Counted from the stretch's first letter, positions 1-11,182 are shown. The stretch is 64,000 nucleotides of DNA from Zoroaster sp. YZ-2022 (GCA_029582265.1 CM055817.1:56803750-56867749); one strand, 5' to 3'. The notes: generated by a model not told the origin, from the letters alone. Translations and numbers: made by a program.

Positions 1-3
1 TAC

Positions 4-245
4 TCTCATTATGAACAAAAATCAAATGGAAATACGCCCTCTTGTGACAGCTAGAAGTCTATATAAATGACGCTACAAAGGAGCTAATAACGAGCGATAG
101 CTGTACTCTGATGTTACTTCAGCGAGTGTCTTCGATCTCCCAAGCTGTTCAACGCTACACGGACAGTCTAGCGGACTGACACTAGTTCTACTTCAGCTTT
201 TATTCTACATCATGCCTTCAGTGCAAGACGTGCTAGCCCAGCAAA
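4..245 (+). pseudogene. Truncated duplicate of the 5' region and first codons of the 23.4-kb orphan gene
   Basis: Positions 4-54 match 22408-22468 and positions 52-245 match 23222-23411, with about 3 substitutions in the second block. The roughly 750 bases between those blocks at the intact locus are missing here. The breakpoint shares AAG on both sides, which suggests a microhomology deletion rather than splicing, because the missing piece does not begin with GT. The copy keeps the 5' UTR, the ATG at 212 and about 11 codons, then leaves homology right after CAGCAAA. It lacks the TATAAAAA box of the intact copy and cannot encode the protein. High identity implies a recent duplication. Confidence 0.85.
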
Positions 246-250
246 TTTAC

Positions 251-690
251 CTCACAGTAAATCATATTATTACCCAAACAAGTAAGAACCAAAAGAGAAA
301 TTATGTTTTAAAAAATAATTTAAATGTTATCATTTGAGGCTTGATATAAATTATAGCTGTGACGTATCTGATGAGTATTAACCTAATTATTGAAATAAAT
401 AATTGTCACTTGTAACTTTTCTGCAGTCATTAACATTAAAATAGTACTCTGGACTCACAGTAAATCATGTTTTTACCCAAACCAGCCAGAACTAAAAGGG
501 AAATTATGTTTACAAAGGCTTGATATAATAGCCGTACGCAGTAACAAATATCTATTGTTGTTATGTCCTATCCCATCTGAGTGTTAACATAATCATTGAA
601 ATAAATGTCACTTTTATGCATCCATTATCTCTTTTTTTTTAATAAAGTGCTCTGGACTCACAGTATATATTGTTATTGCTCAAATAAAAA
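251..690 (+). repeat. Tandem repeat, 203-bp unit, two full copies plus a partial one
   Basis: Units begin with CTCACAGTA at 251, 454 and 657, giving a period of 203 bp in both full copies. Each carries a shared core (a GGCTTGATATAA segment, then a TTATTGAAATAAAT segment) and ends in a segment with ACTCTGGA. The same core occurs once more at about 20500-20625, downstream of the Ly6-type gene. It is therefore a dispersed sequence found near these genes, perhaps derived from a 3' UTR (inference). Copies differ by several substitutions and indels. Confidence 0.75.
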
Positions 691-1894
691 AACAAGTTTC
701 TAAAACTTGTCAACAAATTGAATTGAAACTTAAATTGACAAGGATTCCGCACTCAGTCTATACACATTGATCGTTATAAAATATTAAATTTAATTACTTG
801 TAAATTACCATTTGATCATTAATTTCTTTCTTAAAATGCACAGATCCGTTGAGCTGAAATTGAATTAATGAAACAGATTAATGTCTCTACAAATTTATTG
901 ATCCTCATGAAATATAAAAGCAAGAAATGGAAATGGAAGTAACAATAATAATTACCATAAATCAAATAAGTATTAAGGTATTTTCATTGATCCACACAAG
1001 TTGGGATTGTACGGACAACATGAATCAAATTATTTGAAATCTAACTGATATGTGGATTTAAAATAAAAGGAACTCAGCTATCACTTACTAAAGGCCTACA
1101 TAAGTAAGCTGTGAAACAAATTAATCAGCGCTACTGAAAAATACAAAATAAGTTGAAATATGGCACTTGAAATTTAGCCTGTATGAGAAGTGTCTGTATT
1201 TACTATTACACTCCACTGATACAACCAATGATAAGTAAATTTGCCCCAGAAACTATAACCTCAGATAAGTCAACAAAAACACGGGATTGTTGGTTGATGA
1301 TCGGAGAATATTGAGTCATATATGTATTAAGCAGTATTATTAAGCAATTTCTGCCCATACAAAATCCAGAAATTAAACAATTAAAAATGAAGAAGTAATA
1401 GGAGACACAGGATATAAGTATTTTATTAAATTATTATCACTTATAGAGGTGGTTATTTAAATGAAATCATAATTTTTTGGGGGTACAATATTTGTACATG
1501 CATCCATAAGTTTTAAGAATGAAGTGATATGATCAGAAACCAACCTGTGGTTTCAGCTTATTCTTGAGTGTCGTTTAGGGAAATTATTACAACAACTTTG
1601 AGAGACCTGCTGAAGCTGTTTGAGAGGGGAGAGCCAGTAACATCTCAACATCTAAAACGTCCCCGATGTCTTATCCCTATCAAGCCTGGCCTTTGTTTTC
1701 TTTCTTTTTTCAATTCTCAGACCGGGGGGGGGGGGTCATTGTGCCTCACTCCTCCGTATTTTCTGTATTCAACAGCTGATTTTCATAAAACTTCGTAGGC
1801 ATGTTCGGTTTGACGAAATCTATCGAATGAGGCTATGAACATTTTCAAAGGTCACCGTAGGTGACGCTATACCCATTTTGGGTCAAATATAGTA
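691..1894. other. AT-rich stretch without recognisable gene
   Basis: I see no convincing exon, RNA gene or element here. A poly-G run of about 11 lies near 1725. The short open frame at 1568-1798 has no recognisable motif. Confidence 0.5.
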
Positions 1895-2934
1895 TTTTCT
1901 TCTTTGTTGTTCATGAGGGACAGTCTTCTTCAGTTCACAGTGTCAATGCAGGTGTTCCGCAAGGATCTATGTTGGGACCGACTTTGTTCTTGCTGTATAT
2001 CAATGATCTGCCTGATTGTGTCTCATCACAGATTGCCATTTATGCAGACGACACAACCATGTATACCACGTACCATGGCCCCCGGTCTTCCACTCATCGA
2101 GTCCAAGCTAGTAATGTTCTCAACCATGATCTAATGAATATATCTACTTGGGGGAACGACTGGCTTGTCACATTCAATGAAAAGAAAACACATTTGTTAT
2201 CCTTGTCCAGATCTAAATCATCTAATCGACCAGCCTTGTTTATGAATTCTACAACGTTACAGGAAGTCAGTGACATCCGGTTACTTGGTCTTGATATCAC
2301 CAATAAACTATCCTGGGACAAGTACATCTGTGGAATTGCCAAAAGAGCTTCTCAGCGCATAGGTTGTCTGTACCGTGCTCGGAAATGTCTTCCCCCTCTG
2401 CCATTCTGTACCTTTACAAAACTACAATTCGCCCTGTTATGGAGTATTGTTGTCACATCTGGTCTGGTGCTCCAGCTTGTCACCTATTCCTGCTAGACAA
2501 AATACAGCGGCGTGTTGTTAACCTGGTAGGTCATGAACTGGCAGCTTCATTGGAACCCCTTCATCGTCGTAATGTATCCTCACTTTGTCTCTTCTATAGA
2601 TACTATCATGGTATGTGCTCCAATGGTCTTTCGTCGGTCGTCCCTCCAAACCGTCCTTTTGGTCGCACTACTCGCTTCTCAGTCCATTCACATCCTCATA
2701 CAGTCACAGTTCCCAAATGCAATTCTAAGATGTATTCAACAAGTTTCTTCCCACGTACTGCTTCACTTTGGAATTCCCTTCCTTTATCTTGTTTCCCTGT
2801 TGCATACAATCTATTTAAGTTCAAGCGTAATGTCAACAGGTTTCTCTTAACTTGACTAATTTTCTTGTTAGCCCTCACCTTGAGTGGCCTTTTGGCCTTG
2901 TGATGGGCGACTTACATAAAAAAAAAATAATAAT
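1895..2934 (+). mobile_element. 5'-truncated non-LTR retrotransposon (LINE), jockey/CR1-like
   Basis: The 3' part of a LINE: the reverse transcriptase palm from the GVPQG motif onward, the C-terminal region, then a short 3' UTR ending in an A-rich tail followed by AAT repeats near 2920-2938. Everything upstream (endonuclease and fingers) is missing, the usual 5' truncation of target-primed reverse transcription. A clear target duplication was not found. Clade assignment (jockey/CR1 group) rests on motif resemblance only. Confidence 0.85.
1912..2855 (+). pseudogene. Frameshifted LINE reverse transcriptase fragment
   Basis: The first frame (to 2496) carries NAGVPQGSMLGPTLFLLYIN, typical of RT motif B, and IAIYADDTTMYTT with the catalytic YADD box. 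Near 2385-2400 the protein moves to another frame (2364-2855), which holds TTIRPVMEYCCHIWSG, DKIQRRVVNLVG and FFPRTASLWNSLP, the usual C-terminal signature of jockey-like LINEs, and ends with a stop at 2853-2855. One frameshift plus the missing N-terminus make it non-functional. It is unrelated in detail to the LINE at 35.5 kb, whose sequence differs. Confidence 0.85.
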
Positions 2935-4082
2935 AACTTCCTTATTTTTTGTCCGTTGGCCATGTAATTTGGCACAAATGTTGTCTTCAGTACAGGCAAC
3001 AATGTGACAATATTGAAAATACCACTAGAGTGCGCTATAAGCAATATTTTGGGTCAATTTGTTCAAAAAACATGATTTTTAAATATGTTGACCCACAATT
3101 GGTTTTTTTTTATACCAAAAGTACAATAAAGGCAGAAACACTAACATCCATGGTACTACTGATGACATAAATTTATAAAAAATTGATAAAACCTTTTAAA
3201 AATCAGGTTTTGGGACAAAATATAAGTTATTGCAATTGGATTCCCATAATGCATTGGAAGTGGTCACATGACTCAATATTGTCCAGTTCCGAGTTTAAAA
3301 GTTTACAACAAACCCAAAAACCCATACTGAATGTTTAACAGTATCAAAAATTGGAAATTCAATTGGACCTGTTCAAAATAAACGGCTGCCATGGCAAACA
3401 TGAACACCCATTATCATTGATTTTTACGTGAGGGAAAAGTCAGAAAATTTCAGCGTGATCGGACAAAGCGTTCTGGAGATGTTATAAAAAATGTCGTGGG
3501 GGTATGTGCCCCCCAGGCCTGATAGGGTTATACAAGAAGAAGAACATAATTTGCCCAGTTTCTTTTCGAGTCATTACGAATGGTGCACAAACTTTAAGCT
3601 GTTTGCTATTAGACTACGCGTCAGTGCACGTACGCAACATAGAAATCATTCAAAATAAATCCCTTACTTGGTGTTATGTTGCGGATGATATCATACATTA
3701 TGCAAAAACAATTGTTGTAGAAGTTTTATAATTTACGATAAAATAGGAACTCAAAAGGAGAAAGGATATTCTTCTTTTGGCTTTAATGTTTCCCGATATG
3801 ACAAACTAGAGTGATACCTACCTATGAACCAGATTATATGTATTTATTCCAACGTGGAAATGGAGCATCAGTCGATTACCCATTTCAGATATGAATTTGT
3901 TCTTGAAAAATATCACATGTCAGGGGGGTCAGAGGGGGTTATTACTTATTATGATTGGTACCATTAATATCTAAAAGCCAATTAAGTTTTAAATAATAAT
4001 TGAAAGGAAGAAGTGCAACAAGCATCCATGGGTGCAGACCAAGAAGGATTATGACATTATATTTTTGGGGTCTAATTAACTT
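2935..4082. other. Non-genic stretch between LINE and palindrome
   Basis: No coding or RNA gene is supported. Around 3480-3530 a GTGGGGGTATGTGCCCCCC hairpin-like motif is followed by repetitive-looking sequence. I could not assign it to a family. Confidence 0.4.
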
Positions 4083-4384
4083 AATAATTTATGTATAAAG
4101 TGCTGTGCCGACTTTATCTACATGTATATACCCAGTGTGTTTTTAATTATTTACTTATTTTTGTATTTATTATACGAGTCCCTTCATCATTTCAGGTATT
4201 TCAGTATGTAAAGTACAAAACAAGTGTTCTGCATAAAATGAATGTTTATCTTTATTAACTGTACCGGTACTAGATATGTTTGTTATGCAATAACGAAACA
4301 TGTTCATTTCTAACTGGTCTGATAGATTAATATACATATGAGTCCAGAATTAATCCCAACCAGAGAAACAAGCTCAGGACTTAC

Positions 4385-4558
4385 CGTACCGTGAAAATAA
4401 ATTTGAGTTTGAGTTATATTTGTATTGTGATAATAATTCGTCATGCCGTCATTCCATGTTCCGCCCAATTTAGATGCACTTAATTCACACAAGCTGTTTA
4501 TTGAAACAGGGAAATAATTGGTCAAGATTCCAGTCAGAGAATTTGCCAACGCTGTCAT
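4385..4558 (-). other. Candidate orphan exon, left-arm copy
   Basis: An ATG-initiated open frame of 58 codons on the minus strand ends at a GTAAGT splice-donor-like sequence (4384-4379). The same 174-base block with the same donor lies in the right arm at 15629-15802. The 5 differences include at least three amino-acid changes (S/R, G/S, T/M) and I saw no clearly silent change, so there is no sign of purifying selection. No known domain is recognised. It may be a relic exon or simply chance. Confidence 0.25.
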
Positions 4559-6059
4559 CTTGATGTTGAATCAGAAATCAGAATTTTTTATTGTCCACTA
4601 TACAAGGACTTTAGGAAAATGTATGTTTGTTGATATTATCAAAACAAATGATCACTTTGAATTTTAAATGGCAAAGAAAGACAGAATTTCCTTATGAACT
4701 CTTCAGATGAAGCTAACATTAATTGCGCTGCCAAATATATATTTTCTTTGTAAATCAAAATGAAAGAGTATGCTCTTTGTAAACACTCCTTCAAGTGCGA
4801 TTATTATTATTATTGAACGGGTAAAGGGGTTTGTTTCAGATTCGGGACAAAATATAATACAATACAATTAATAATATTATTTGAAACTATATGTTACAGC
4901 TTTAACTAAGAACTTAGGTCACTCTTGTGTAACCGAATTATGCAGGGAAAATGGCTTACGAGACAGGAAAACATTTACCATCAAATTAAAACTTACAAGA
5001 CCTATTATACTCGAGCGCTCGATAAAAATAATTTTACATGAAGACCATACTAGAAAAGATACTGTATGGAAAATATTAATGCCTCAGCATAAGGCATGTA
5101 CGAAGGTATACACCCACAACAATTTACTTTGTTGAATGTCCGTCAAACTGATGGAAAAACTCAATGAGGTTAACAATTATACCCACATCCGTTTGTGGGC
5201 AGCTGAATGTCTGAACAATAAAGCAGTAATAAGTGTCGGGGTGAATTGACAATCGTTGGGTCCGACTTGATTTGTGATTGTTATTGTATTTCATTAGGCC
5301 TAACCTATATGAAAATGAAATGGTTTGCTTTTGTTACAACGGTTTTTGTTACAAGGGGAATCTGTTAGAGGGAGCAAAACACGGTGATCCAATCGATGGG
5401 TATTAGGGATGGATTAATCATAACAAACCCTAATTCAAATTTGCCAAACTACTGGGCCTATCTTCCCCTAGGAAAACCAAGGACTGAAAGAGCCGTTGGA
5501 AAAAACATTTGGCTCTGTACATGGGTTTAAACCCGGGTGGGGGGGGGGGGAGTTGTATTCACACCAGCTTTTTGATTGTCCGTAGGATCACCCCTCCCCT
5601 AAATTTTTGGAGGGCCAAGGGAGCAAATTCGACCAGGCTCCTTGGTAACACTTTATATAAAGGTTACAAATTATTTAAGGACAGCATTGTTTTCAAATGT
5701 TCCAAAGAAAATTCAATTTTTCCCAAAAAATAATTCAATTTTTCCCCCAGAAATGTCAAATAGAAAATAACACAAATATAAAACATTTCATTAAAGAAAT
5801 TCCCCGATGAATTTTCATTCTGAAAAACCTGTAACCCTGTATTTATTTATTTCTAACTATTTCAAGGTCCTTAACTCTTTCTTAACACCTAATTGCTTCT
5901 GTTCACTCAAAAGGAAATTTTTATGTTAATTTTAGCAGGCCAGCTCACTCAAAAATAGCCTTTTACAGAGTGGTCTTTTTGTATTGCAATCGTGTGTTGA
6001 ATTGCAATAACATTCATTTACTGAATTTCAATAACATTCAATTACTAAACTAAAAGTCA

Positions 6060-6840
6060 AGGACTTTGGACTTGAAATGGCTCATTAAGTGGAAACAACC
6101 GCAGTCGGCTCGTAAATTGAGAGGTTTCAGCTCTTGCTGTGAACAGACTATTTTTGTTCTGTTTTTGTTCGGTATTGTTGTGCTTGTAACGGTAATTATT
6201 AACACAATGACAATAAAACTACCGAATATCATATAAATCATTTGTCAACGTGAGATATGAAATCAATAAATTTGAAGTCTTTTTGATAACAGGCCAATTT
6301 AGTGTTTCATTACGTTTTTCCGCCTGTTGTCGGTTCAGCTCTTACTGAGAACAGACTATTGAATTTTAAGCGGTTTTTGTTCGCTGTTGTGCTTGTAACG
6401 GTAATTATCTCAAACAAAATGACAATAAAACTACCGAATATCATATAAATCATTTGTCAACGTGAGATATGAAATCAATAAATTTGAAGTCTTTTTGATA
6501 ACAGGCCAATTTAGTGTTTCATTACGTTTTCCGCCTGTTGTCGGTTCAGCTCTTACTGAGAACAGACTATTGAATTTTAAGCGGTTTTTGTTCGCTGTTG
6601 TGCTTGTAACGGTAATTATCTCAAACAAAATGACAATAAAACTACCGAATATCATATAAATCATTTGTCAACATGAGATATGAAATTAATAAAGTAGAAG
6701 TCTTATTGATGACAGGCCAATTTAGTGTTTCATTACGTTTTTCCGCCTGCTGTCGGCTCGTATTATATGAGAGGTTTCAGCTCTTACTGAGAAAAGACTA
6801 TTGAATTTTAAACGTTGTTTTCATTATTGCAATTTGATAC
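6060..6840 (+). repeat. 211-bp tandem subrepeat, left arm
   Basis: Units starting with TCATTTGTCAACRTGAGATA begin at 6238, 6450 and 6661, a spacing of 211-212 bp, preceded by a degenerate partial unit. Each contains a TTACGTTTTTCCGCCTG segment and a GTGCTTGTAACGGTAATTAT segment. The reverse-complement array in the right arm has one more unit. Short open frames inside it are by-products of the repeat. Confidence 0.85.
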
Positions 6841-7302
6841 TGTAAACAATTAAATTCAACAATTATGTGTGGAAATTATTAATAATCTGTTTATATTTGG
6901 ATTATTGAAGGTATAAAAGTAAAGGTTGTGATTCTTATTGGTAAATTGTACACTCTGTTGTCAAAACAAGACCCGTTGTCAGGTGATGAAGTTCAAGCCT
7001 TTTAAAACGCTCGCTGTAAAAACGCGATGCGCGCATGAGCCTTTCAAAAGGCTTGCCGTCCAGAAAGAGTTTTAAATTTAACATGGGGGATTTAAAATTA
7101 GAAATTTTTAATCATTCCGTAGTTCTTGTTTTGTTTTTTTTTACTTAAAAAAAAATTAGGTTGATACAAATTGTATGTGTCATTTTTTCCCCGTTGATAA
7201 ACGTTGCTTAAAAATACAATGGCGACAAAAGTACAATGGCGCACGACGTAGATATTAAACGTTGTTTAACAGAACAGTGGCGACAAAGGAACACTCGTTA
7301 TG

Positions 7303-7606
7303 TTTATTTATTTATTTATAGGTTGGTGAAATTCTTGCGTCGGGAAATAAACAATTGATTTCCCGACGCAAGAATTTCACCAACCTATATATCGCAGAAC
7401 CCGCTGCTATATAGGATTCTAGCCAGCCAATCGCCATCGGGCAAGCTCGGTGGTCGAGAGGTTAATACGTCTGCACTAGCAAGCAAGAGGTCGTGGGTTC
7501 GAGTCCCGCCTGTGTAGTTTTTCACAGAGACTCGGAAAGCACTGAGTATGCAGTGCTATACACACGTCGGTGCTAGGGCAAAATTAAATCAATTAATTTA
7601 TTTATT
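7303..7606 (+). mobile_element. tRNA-headed SINE inserted only in the left arm
   Basis: The head resembles a tRNA: a box-A-like TGGTCGAGAGGTTAA near 7450 and a box-B GGTTCGAGTCC near 7496. It is followed by a body with CTCGGAAAGCACTGAGTATG, also found in the SINE at 19.1 kb. The right arm has an empty site at about 12685. TTTATTTATT flanks both ends (7303 onward and 7597-7606) and fits a target duplication. The insertion therefore postdates the arm duplication, or is polymorphic if the arms are haplotypes. Confidence 0.75.
7317..7389. repeat. Perfect 32-bp inverted repeat with 9-nt loop
   Basis: Bases 7317-7348 are the exact reverse complement of 7358-7389, with the loop AAACAATTG between them. 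It lies just upstream of the tRNA-like head, within the insertion absent from the right arm. It could be a small snapback element or an inverted duplication made at insertion. A transcribed hairpin is possible but there is no evidence of transcription. Confidence 0.85.
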
Positions 7607-8316
7607 ATCTATTATAATTCGTCCAAATGTCATCAACTTGTTTACTGCGTTTTGTCAAAACAAGACTGATTGCTTTTTACCCCATTATAACAGGTCATCA
7701 TTTTTTTATGAGGCCGCGAAAGGCCTTACTTTGGAGATCGTATTTTTTATTACCATTCTATTTCATTTTCTCTTTTTTAAAATCCATCCCTGCCACATTA
7801 TCATTATGATAATATAAATGTCCCTTCGTTGTCTTTTTCATGTCCCTTTGCCCGTCTGATTGTCCTAGTTTCTGTAATATAGTTTTGTTTGTCCTCGTTT
7901 TCTTTGTTTTGTCAAGTCTCCTGTCCATTGTATACTCGATGATATTATTACAGGCATTTCTACATAAGTCCTAGGTCTTTAAATCTCGCCTAATATTGTA
8001 CACTGATTAACATTTTGGTTGTATTTTGGAAATAAATAATTACTTGTATACTGCAAACTATAAAACAAGAAGAGATGATTACACATGGTGTTACCTGTAT
8101 TAAAACTTAATTGTCTTATCCTATCCATCATGCAAAGCTTCAAATCACATGTACATTCAAACTGCATGTCTGCTCTTTACAAAAACCGGGCTATTACAGT
8201 AACACCAATTTCGTCAGCATGGTATTCATATTGAACGAGTTGCCCCATGCAATATGAACAACACTTCGTTATTAACATCTCAGTTTGTGACTGCTTTTCA
8301 ATAGACCTAAAACGCA

Positions 8317-8530
8317 TTAAAGGGACAGTATCGTCACGATCAGAGCAGACTTTCAACAGGGCATGGAATCGGTGTCCTAGTTTAAGATAAACACAGTGAC
8401 TGAAAATTACTGGCTCATCTATGCAACAGCAACGGTTATCACGTGGGGTATTATTTGCAGTCACTGAATTAATCTAAAACTTGCACTCCGATTCAGTGCC
8501 CTGTTGATCGTGACGACATTGTTCCTTTAA
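8317..8530 (+). mobile_element. TTAA-flanked MITE (founder family of the 146-bp satellite), left arm
   Basis: Terminal inverted repeats begin TTAAAGGGACAGTATCGTC and end GACGACATTGTTCCTTTAA. TTAA at both ends is compatible with a TTAA target duplication, as in piggyBac-type elements (family inference). The interior has CAGTGACTGAAAATTACTGG and GGGGTATTATTTGCAGTCAC, which are the same modules as the satellite at 48.6-55.1 kb. It has no coding capacity. The matching copy in the other arm is at 11723-11936. Confidence 0.85.
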
Positions 8531-9092
8531 TAAAATGTCTTTGTATACGACATTTCTTCTACCCGTTTTTCATGTCGCGACCATTTTTGTTCAAATCCCT
8601 GCACGTGAGTATGATTACAGCGCTGGTAATTCTCAGATAGAGGGGCCAGACTCATTATTTTCAAGCCTCAGCTTGGTTCCGTTGTTTTGTATGAAAAAAA
8701 CCAAGATGGCGGTACAGTGATAAACAATATCATTTCATGGGTGCATAAAGAGTGTACACAAAAATGGTCTGTATCATCTGTAGGTGTGTAATTCCTATTT
8801 TAGGACAGCTTGCGGAGAGTAATCTATACTATTCTGGCTCTCGTGCGTGGGGTACGGAAGGGGATTAGATAAAATGAAGTTAGATTTGTATTATGGTAAT
8901 ACTTTGTGTCTAATCCAGAGAAGTACAAGTGTGAGTATTCTCCTTCCCACTCCACCCTATCCCAAGAGTATGTTGACACGGGATCACGAGTCATTGCGCT
9001 AGAAAGTGCTACATGTAAGAGTGGGGGGGGGGGAGAGATAGGCGTCTATTTTTTTTCAGACTGGTTATCCTGTGAAAGTTTCAGCTAATAAC

Positions 9093-9273
9093 CAGTGGCG
9101 TAGCCAAACGTGGGGGGGGTGGGGGGGCGCCCGCCCCCACCCCACTTGTTGACAAAATAGTGTCTCTCGGTAAATTCACAAACGTGTTGGTATTTCTGAT
9201 TGACAAAATTTGTCGGGTCATTTGAGTTTTTTGTGGGTAAAATAAAAAATAAATATTTACCCCCCCCCCCACT
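9093..9273 (-). mobile_element. hAT-type MITE with one end deleted, left arm
   Basis: One terminus is CAGTGGCGTAGCCAAACG at 9093, followed by G/C homopolymer tracts. The 8-bp duplication CTAATAAC lies at 9085-9092 and again at 9274-9281. The opposite terminus present in the right-arm copy (10974) is missing here, the sequence running from a poly-C tract straight into ACT and the duplicated target. It sits next to the spacer of the palindrome. Confidence 0.8.
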
Positions 9274-9391
9274 CTAATAACATTCTGTCGAGAAAATAGT
9301 GAAAATGCATTGCGAAATTTCATTATATAACATATGATGTATTCATCGAAGGTATTATGCACTATATATATAAGAACTGTTCATTATCAGT

Positions 9392-9491
9392 TTAAGATGA
9401 ACAGTGACTGAATATTACTGGTTCATTTATGCAGCAGCACGGTAATGTGACCTTATCATGTGGGGCTATTATTTTCAGTCGCTGTTCATCT
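9392..9491 (+). repeat. Single internal cassette of the TTAA MITE/satellite family in the palindrome spacer
   Basis: It contains AACAGTGACTGAATATTACTGG, TTCATTTATGCAGCAGCA and GACCTTATCATGTGGGG followed by TTTTCAGTCGCTGTTCATC. These are the modules of one satellite monomer, but without the TTAAAGGGGCAGTATCG terminal part. Its two ends are inverted copies of each other. Confidence 0.75.
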
Positions 9492-9841
9492 ATAATAATA
9501 ATGTGGACTTATATAGCGTACGTATCCACCAAACTGGTGCTCAAGGCGCCTTATATTATTACCCCTGCTCATCAGGCTCATAAATCATTCCTGAAACCAT
9601 CTCAGCTCCCTGGGGAGTATACAGCTCAATTGCTGCCATTACAGCGCATATAGGGCTAATCAACCAACTCTGCTCTCACAGGTACCCATTTACCCCTGGG
9701 TGGAGAGAAGCAATTATGGTAAAGTGTCTTGCTCAAGGACACAAGCACCATGGTCGCGGTTGGGATTTGAACCCACATTCTGACGACTCAGCCATCAGAA
9801 CACAAATCCGAAGCACTAAACCGCTCGACTATGGCACTCCT
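9486..9841 (-). mobile_element. tRNA-headed SINE (family with the 45.5-kb copy)
   Basis: On the minus strand it begins GGAGTGCCATAGTCGAGCGG (box A region) and carries box B GGTTCAAATCC near 9770. The body includes AAGACACTTTACCATAATTGC and AGCTGTATACTCCCCAGGGA, and the tail TATATAAGTCCACATTATTA ends in ATT repeats. It aligns along its length with the plus-strand copy at 45545-45895. It is not a functional tRNA gene. Confidence 0.82.
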
Positions 9842-10110
9842 TTAATGGTAATTGCTTTGTATTTATTTGACTGCTTCGCTGAGTTCAAAGAGAATTTCTT
9901 ATGTGTTAATGAATTAAAGTGTACGTACACCCATTGGAGGAGAGAGAGAGAGAGAGAGAAAGGATGCATCCCCTCATGCATTTAGTCCACCGTCCATATG
10001 CCTTTAAAAAAAACGTGCTTGACCCCCAGAGAGCTGATAAGTAGATAATGCATTTTCTTCGCTACGCATTATAAATTTTTATGCACAAGTTTGGCTGGTA
10101 ATCAAGAAAA

Positions 10111-10704
10111 TATGCTAAGCAAATATTTCTGGTAAGCATTTTGATCTGCTTAGCAGCTCTATGACATTGGCCCCTGTATGCTAAGCAAATATGTCTGGTA
10201 AGCATTTTGATCTGCTTAGCAGCTCTATGACATTGGCCCCTGTATGCTAAGCAAATATGTCTGGTAAGCATTTTGATCTTCTCAGCAGCTCTATGACATT
10301 GGCCCCTGTATGCTAAGCAAATATGTCTGGTAAGCATTTTGATCTGTTTAGCAGCTCTATGACATTGGCCCCTGTATGCTAAGCAAATATGTCTGGTAAG
10401 CATTTTGATCTGCTTAGCAGCTCTATGACATTGGCCCCTGTATGCTAAGCAAATATGTCTGGTAAGCATTTTGATCTGTTTAGCAGCTCTATGACATTGG
10501 CCCCTGTATGCTAAGCAAATATGTCTGGTAAGCATTTTGATCTGCTTAGCAGCTCTATGACATTGGCCCCTGTATGCTAAGCAAATATGTCTGGTAAGCA
10601 TTTTGATCTGCTTAGCAGCTCTATGACATTGGCCCCTGTATGCTAAGCAAATATTTCTGGTAAGCATTTTGATCTGCTTAGCAGCTCTATGACATTGGCC
10701 TCTG
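10111..10704 (-). repeat. Nine-copy 66-bp tandem repeat at the palindrome centre
   Basis: Exactly nine units of 66 bp (594 bp). Each unit contains TGCTAAGCAAAT and, about 30 bases on, ATCTGCTTAGCA, so every unit can fold into a short stem. Because 66 is a multiple of three, the minus strand stays open for 224 codons with a 22-residue repeat, but nothing else suggests a protein: there is no signal, domain or codon bias. Units differ by single bases, such as TGTTTAGC for TGCTTAGC, and one has CTTCTCAGC. Confidence 0.9.
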
Positions 10705-10973
10705 TATAGACTACCTTTGGTATTCTCAATGTTCACAGGTTTAAATGAACCTTACTTGGTGTGGAAGTTGATGACGGTATTAGACATCCCTTGAAATATT
10801 TATATTTCAGGTGCTATCATGTTAAATGTTATGTTAAATCCCCACTTATGATCTTGTAAATCTTGGTGATGAACTAATAATAATGATAATGAACAGTTCT
10901 TATATAGCGCATAATACCTTCGATGAATACATCATATGTTATTTTCACTATTTTCTCGACAGAATGTTATTAG

Positions 10974-11182
10974 CAGTAGCATATCCAGGATTTTCAGGGT
11001 GGTGGGGGGGTAAATATTTATTTTTTATTTTACCCACAAAAAACTCAAATGACCCGACAAATTTTGTCAATCAGAAATACCAACACGTTTGTGAATTTAC
11101 CGAGAGACACTATTTTGTCAACAAGTGGGGTGGGGGCGGGCGCCCCCCCTCCCCCCCCCCCCCACGTTTGGCTACGCCACTG
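10974..11182 (+). mobile_element. Complete hAT-type MITE, right arm
   Basis: Termini CAGTAGCATATCCAGG and TGGCTACGCCACTG (imperfect inverted repeat), with an exact 8-bp duplication GTTATTAG at 10966-10973 and 11183-11190. The 8-bp duplication and the CAG...CTG ends are standard for the hAT superfamily. It is 209 bp, non-coding, with long poly-C and poly-G tracts. Confidence 0.9.

Larger units (their letters stand above)
4083..9391 (+). repeat. Left arm of giant palindrome
   Basis: Outer end AATAATTTATGTATAAAG; inner end near the GAACTGTTCATTATC motif. It contains, in order, a candidate orphan exon (minus strand), a G-rich segment at 5530, the 211-bp tandem repeat, a SINE with a perfect hairpin, a TTAA MITE and a hAT-type MITE that has lost one terminus. 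Relative to the right arm it carries about 50 extra bases near 4312-4365. Confidence 0.88.

Noticed and set aside
5509..5733. Short gene found in three places (5.5, 14.5 and 21.7 kb)
   Set aside because: The similar frames are due to the repeated arm sequence. Copies differ by frameshifting indels in G-runs and have no domain.
7440..7520. tRNA gene
   Set aside because: Box A and B are present, but the sequence continues into a SINE body shared with another copy and the anticodon arm does not fold convincingly.
8177..8464. 95-residue protein conserved in both palindrome arms
   Set aside because: It overlaps the TTAA MITE and is similar in both arms simply because the arms are duplicates.
9093..9273. 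Left-arm hAT MITE as an independent insertion
   Set aside because: It has the same target duplication as the right-arm copy, so it is the same ancestral insertion with one end deleted.
9765..9841. tRNA gene on the minus strand
   Set aside because: It is the tRNA-derived head of a SINE with a second copy at 45.5 kb; the fold is imperfect and a SINE tail follows.
10062..10736. 224-codon repeat protein on the minus strand
   Set aside because: The frame stays open only because the repeat unit is 66 bp. There is no start context, signal or independent support, and it sits in a palindrome spacer.
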